Part shown: piece after piece, positions 6,037-9,292 of the stretch
Layout of the letters: every line of letters begins with the position of its first letter
Numbering within the stretch: position 1 is the stretch's first letter
NCBI GenBank assembly: GCA_963631415.1
Contig: CAVGQS010000099.1
Span: forward strand, 1 to 9,292
Direction of reading: 5' to 3'
Source of the DNA: UBA6382 sp963631415
GTDB lineage: Bacteria; Bacteroidota; Bacteroidia; Bacteroidales; Bacteroidaceae
DNA length: 9,292 bases
Made by a program: the position numbers and the translations under genes
Notes under the pieces: generated by a model
What the model saw: only the letters and a program-made list of their open reading frames with translations
What the model was told of the DNA's origin: nothing
The model's database searches: none

Positions 6037-7761
6037 TTACTTTTTGTTAAGATACTGATAAGGCACTTCGCGCCTCTTGGTTGCCTTGAGGACTTTGTCG
6101 GCAGGTTTGTCTCGCCACACAAAGAGGTCGTCCTTGTCCTTTGGCCTCATGTAGTCAAGCCATGCAAAATTCTCCAGATACCGCAGGTTGTTGGTCACGA
6201 ATGTTATCGGATAGAACACGCCATCAGACTCAGCCGTCCAAACATTGCGCAGTTTCTTGTTCTCCAGATACATCTTCATCACGCTGGTCTCGGTGTGGTT
6301 CATCGCCACCACCACAGTGTCCTTCACATTGTCGTCCAACTGGAAATAGTTGGCCTTGACATTCTGATGTACCTCACACCGCCCTAGTTGCCCGTTATTG
6401 AAATACATGTGCATCTCCTTGCCTGCAATCTGGTTGAAATTCAAAGAGTCCAACTTTTCGCAGAGCAAGGCCTGGTTGATGACTTGTATGCTGTCTATTG
6501 TGGAATCGTTGAAGAAAGAGTGTATCTCCTCCCCTATTATCTGTTGACGACCATTCCACACGACGGGATTTCCGTATAACGACAGCACCCTAGTCTTGGA
6601 ATTGAACGACAGAGAGTCAGCCACGCTCTGGACATCTGTTCTGAAAGAGCGCGAGTGATAAAATCCGCTCACTATTCTATACACGCTGTCGGTGTTGAGA
6701 CAATAGCTCTGCATCTTCAGGGTGTCAGCGTGGAGAAACAGCGTGTCGGGCTCAGAGTAGTTCTTCACCAGAGCCTTGCCATAGGAAAGGCAATGGCCGG
6801 TACTGTCGTTGTAGTAGCAGTAGTCGCCTGTCAGAATTGTCTTGTTGGGCTCGTCGTTGTACACAAAGTCGCCAAAGCCCTCTGCCACGCGGTTGTCCTT
6901 GTCAAACACGATTGAGTCAGCCACCATTTTGGAGCCCACATTAACCACCACAGACCGGTTAAGCAGCACCGCCTTGTTGGTCTCCGTATTAAAGACACCG
7001 TTCTCTGTGTATATCTGAGTCTGCCCGTTCACAACATTTGAGCGGCCTCTTGTCTGTGCGTCTTTCGTCACTACATTATAATATAGCGTATCGGTACGCA
7101 TATTGTAGTTGTCGCTCTTGAGTTCTACGTTATAATTGAACACGGCCTGCTTGGTGTGGGCGTCATATTGTCCCCAGTCTGATGTCAAGGTGTCGCCCCC
7201 GTCAATGAGCTCACCACCCTCAAAGAAATATCCCATATTGTACAGGCGGTCGTAATCCAAAGAATCGGTATAAAGCGTAGATTTACCATGCCTCAGGACA
7301 ACACCACGATGCGACTGGCTGCGAGCCTGCGCCACCTGCGAATTGCCATCGTAGAACAAATACTCGCACCTCAAGGAAAGGGTGTCGCCTTGAAACATCT
7401 TTACATTGTCGAACGCCTTGAATGAGTTGCTTTCTTTGAAGAAGTTGGCACTGTCGCATTTAAGAACCGTGCCGTCATGATAGAATTCCACATGACCGAT
7501 GAACACTTGCACACCAGGCAATTCCAGTTCGTTGTAAACGACGGAGTCCGCATGGCGCACCACGATTTCCCCACCTTTGGGACGCGTCTTCTTGACATTC
7601 GTGACGTTCTTGCCCCGTGGTGTGGAGAGATATGCCACGCTGTCCAACGAGCACATAGCAAACAAAAGAAAAACAAGCATTACCAATACACCTGTTTTTC
7701 TCCCGTTTCGTTGCAGTCCAGACACAAACTTCTCTCTCATAGAAACAGTGTGCCAAATCAT
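6037..7761 (-). CDS. OstA/LptA-like outer-membrane assembly protein
   Basis: A 574-residue exported protein. After a basic stretch (MREKFVSGLQRNGRK), a hydrophobic segment at about 23-43 ends in SVA and reads as a signal peptide or anchor. The rest is beta-rich repeats of the OstA/LptA type (VFIGHVEFYHDGTVLKCDSA, FKAFDNVKMFQGDTL, then several blocks of D-T-L/Y-T-D-S spacing), the fold that carries lipopolysaccharide across the periplasm. Transport of LPS is the inferred role; it is longer than enterobacterial LptA and may combine LptA- and LptD-N-like modules. ATG 7761 is chosen because it overlaps the stop of the upstream SurA-like gene as ATGA, a classic translational-coupling junction. A longer frame from 7800 would begin inside that gene. 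SurA as neighbour fits, since it chaperones outer-membrane proteins such as LptD. Confidence 0.85.
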   Translation of the reverse strand: MIWHTVSMREKFVSGLQRNGRKTGVLVMLVFLLFAMCSLDSVAYLSTPRGKNVTNVKKTRPKGGEIVVRHADSVVYNELELPGVQVFIGHVEFYHDGTVLKCDSANFFKESNSFKAFDNVKMFQGDTLSLRCEYLFYDGNSQVAQARSQSHRGVVLRHGKSTLYTDSLDYDRLYNMGYFFEGGELIDGGDTLTSDWGQYDAHTKQAVFNYNVELKSDNYNMRTDTLYYNVVTKDAQTRGRSNVVNGQTQIYTENGVFNTETNKAVLLNRSVVVNVGSKMVADSIVFDKDNRVAEGFGDFVYNDEPNKTILTGDYCYYNDSTGHCLSYGKALVKNYSEPDTLFLHADTLKMQSYCLNTDSVYRIVSGFYHSRSFRTDVQSVADSLSFNSKTRVLSLYGNPVVWNGRQQIIGEEIHSFFNDSTIDSIQVINQALLCEKLDSLNFNQIAGKEMHMYFNNGQLGRCEVHQNVKANYFQLDDNVKDTVVVAMNHTETSVMKMYLENKKLRNVWTAESDGVFYPITFVTNNLRYLENFAWLDYMRPKDKDDLFVWRDKPADKVLKATKRREVPYQYLNKK

Positions 7762-9125
7762 GTCTTCAACCAATTGTATTTGTATCCGGTCTTTTTCCAA
7801 CCGTCTTTGATACTTATATAAGTAGTCTTTATCTTTTCCCTAACCCATTTTTCGACAATCTCTTCGCTCTTCTTTTCCTTAACAATCTCCGTAAGCAGTT
7901 TGAAATCGTCGGTCACGTCGGCCTTGTGCTCAGGTATCTTGTTCTTGAGTTTGACAATGGAGCATACCTTCATGCCACTGTTAGCGTCCATCACAAAAGC
8001 ATTGGACACCTCGCCAACGCCAAGGCGCTCCACAACCTTAGCCACATCCTGGTGCATATAGTGGAGTTCATCCATCTTGTACCTTGAGGATTGTGAGCCT
8101 GTAGTCATGTCGGTAGACGCCATTATTCCACGGTTGTTTCTTGTATCCTTGTCCTCAGAAAACAGCAAGACTGCGTTCTCGAAGTCTATTTTTCCAGCTC
8201 TTATCTGAGACGCCACGCTGTCAAGTCTAGCAAGGGTTTTATCGAGTTCTTCGTCAGACACCTCAGGCTTCCTGAGTATGTGCCGGCAGTTAACCTTCTC
8301 GCCCCTACGCTCTATCAGTTGTATGATATGGTAGCCATATTCCGTTTTAACCACCTTTGACACCGTCTTGGGGTCGGTAAGCGAAAATGCCACGCTCGAA
8401 AACTCCGGCACAAGGTCGGCACGTCCCATAAAGCCCAATTCACCGCCTCGGGAACTAGACGCATCAGCAGAATAAAGACGCGCCAACGTGGCGAAAGACT
8501 CTCCTTTCTTGACCCTCTCGGCATATTCCACCAGTTCTGCCTTGACGCGTTCTATCTCGTCCTGAGACACGTAGGGATGCTGAGTTATAATCTGCACCTC
8601 TACCTGCATCGGGATTGTAGGAAGGCTGTCTTTGGGAATATCCTTAAAATAGCGCCTCACTTCCGCAGGAGTGACATTGTCGTCGCCTATTATCTTTGCG
8701 CGCACCTGATATATCTTCGACTGCTCTATATAGGACTTCGTCAGTTGCGCCCTCAGCTCCTTAATAGACTGGTTGCGGTATTCCTCAAGGGCTTTTTCTG
8801 ACCCTACTTGGTCAACGAGCCTCTGCAGCTCCTCGTCGACTCTGCTCGCCACGTCTGATGCCGACACTTCTATACTGTCGAGTTCAGCCTGGTGCAAAAA
8901 AAGCTTTTGGACCGCAAGCTGCTCAGGTATTGTCACATAAGGGTCGCCCTGAATAGGACTGCGGTCAAATTCTGCCTGGAGGCGAATCCATTCTATGTCA
9001 GATTTAAGTATTGGCTCGCCGCCTACAACCCACGCCACCTCGTCCAGCACATTGTTTTGGGCTGTGAGATGCGGAAACGACAGCAACGCCGCACAAAACA
9101 AAAAAATGTATTTCAGTTTGTTCAT
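7758..9125 (-). CDS. surA: SurA-like periplasmic peptidylprolyl isomerase
   Basis: This 455-residue chaperone/isomerase acts on outer-membrane proteins in the periplasm. A signal peptide covers residues 1-22 (FLFCAALLSFPHLTA before QNN). An N-terminal SurA chaperone domain with VLDEVAWVVGGEPILKSDIE follows to about 165. The first parvulin domain, about 174-273, has GGELGFMGRADLVPEF (227-242) and YGYHIIQL (263-270) as its signature elements. A second, more diverged parvulin-like region spans about 279-392, starting CRHIL. A basic helical tail completes the domain. The ATG at 9125 is 6 bp after the preceding PPIase gene's stop, so the two are co-transcribed. Orthology to E. coli SurA is approximate because Bacteroidales carry adjacent paralogues. 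Confidence 0.93.
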   Translation of the reverse strand: MNKLKYIFLFCAALLSFPHLTAQNNVLDEVAWVVGGEPILKSDIEWIRLQAEFDRSPIQGDPYVTIPEQLAVQKLFLHQAELDSIEVSASDVASRVDEELQRLVDQVGSEKALEEYRNQSIKELRAQLTKSYIEQSKIYQVRAKIIGDDNVTPAEVRRYFKDIPKDSLPTIPMQVEVQIITQHPYVSQDEIERVKAELVEYAERVKKGESFATLARLYSADASSSRGGELGFMGRADLVPEFSSVAFSLTDPKTVSKVVKTEYGYHIIQLIERRGEKVNCRHILRKPEVSDEELDKTLARLDSVASQIRAGKIDFENAVLLFSEDKDTRNNRGIMASTDMTTGSQSSRYKMDELHYMHQDVAKVVERLGVGEVSNAFVMDANSGMKVCSIVKLKNKIPEHKADVTDDFKLLTEIVKEKKSEEIVEKWVREKIKTTYISIKDGWKKTGYKYNWLKT

Positions 9126-9131
9126 AGTATC

Positions 9132-9292
9132 TCAATCATGATTGTTGACAGTAGACAGCACGCTCTCGTCAACAGTATATCCGTATTGCTTGCGCAAGAG
9201 TTTCACCCAGTTCTGCTCCTGATAGTTCTGGAAATCAGACAAGACCGCGTTCTTAACGTCCACTACGTCTTTAGGCCGCTTAAGCTTTTTGC
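9132..9292 (-). CDS. C-terminal end of a second PpiC/SurA-family isomerase (partial)
   Basis: The last 52 codons of a minus-strand gene enter from the right edge and stop at 9132-9134. The visible end includes KNAVLSDFQNYQEQNWVKLL and RKQYGYTVDESVLSTV. This 'YQNY-E-W...LRKKY...V' ending is typical of large Bacteroidales PpiC/SurA proteins, where a C-terminal helix contacts the chaperone domain; that is my family recognition from a short piece. It sits 6 bp upstream of the SurA-like gene in the same operon, which supports the assignment. Confidence 0.7.
   Translation of the reverse strand, partial: KKLKRPKDVVDVKNAVLSDFQNYQEQNWVKLLRKQYGYTVDESVLSTVNNHD

Noticed and set aside
7762..7800. Earlier ATG for the OstA-like gene, inside the SurA-like gene
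   Set aside because: ATG 7761 gives an ATGA stop-start overlap and a normal signal sequence; the longer form only adds a charged stretch.

Overview
The window looks like the chromosome of a Bacteroidales bacterium (Prevotella/Bacteroides-like). Evidence: a minus-strand cluster of PpiC/SurA-type isomerases, an OstA-like protein and mutL, in an order I recall from Bacteroidales; a secreted PEGA plus FGE-sulfatase protein of a style common there; and A-rich leaders without clear Shine-Dalgarno sites before several genes. No species can be named from this alone.

The left 4 kb is a complete diversity-generating retroelement (DGR) on the plus strand. It has a secreted target protein (131-2092) with a variable repeat (VR, 1960-2089) at its extreme C-terminus, a structured spacer (2093-2277), an HRDC-type accessory gene (2278-2775), a reverse transcriptase with the DGR-type motifs (2732-3718), the template repeat (TR, 3741-3870) and a highly structured non-coding tail (3871-4042). 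VR and TR align over 130 bp without gaps. They differ at 17 positions, and every one is an adenine in TR, the hallmark of adenine-directed mutagenic retrohoming. The variable residues cluster in the C-type-lectin-like part of the FGE-sulfatase domain, so the system probably diversifies a ligand-binding surface protein.

The most unusual feature lies just outside the repeats. The segment right after VR (2092-2138) and the segment right after TR (3869-3912) are near-perfect reverse complements of each other, in arms of 23 and 17 bp. They abut the shared 27-bp GC-rich initiation-like block. The TR RNA could therefore pair with the VR-proximal coding strand or with the 3' UTR of the target mRNA, or an inversion may have happened here. 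Two other unexplained structures are a 9-bp motif repeated three times at exactly 30-bp spacing in the spacer, and alternative, mutually exclusive stems in the RNA tail after TR.

The right 5 kb (4141-9292) is an ordinary minus-strand envelope and repair cluster, transcribed toward the DGR: the end of one PPIase gene, a SurA-like PPIase, an OstA/LptA-like protein joined to it by an ATGA overlap, and mutL. This MutL lacks the canonical endonuclease metal-binding signature. The left edge (1-130) holds at most a doubtful partial minus-strand ORF and the target gene's leader.
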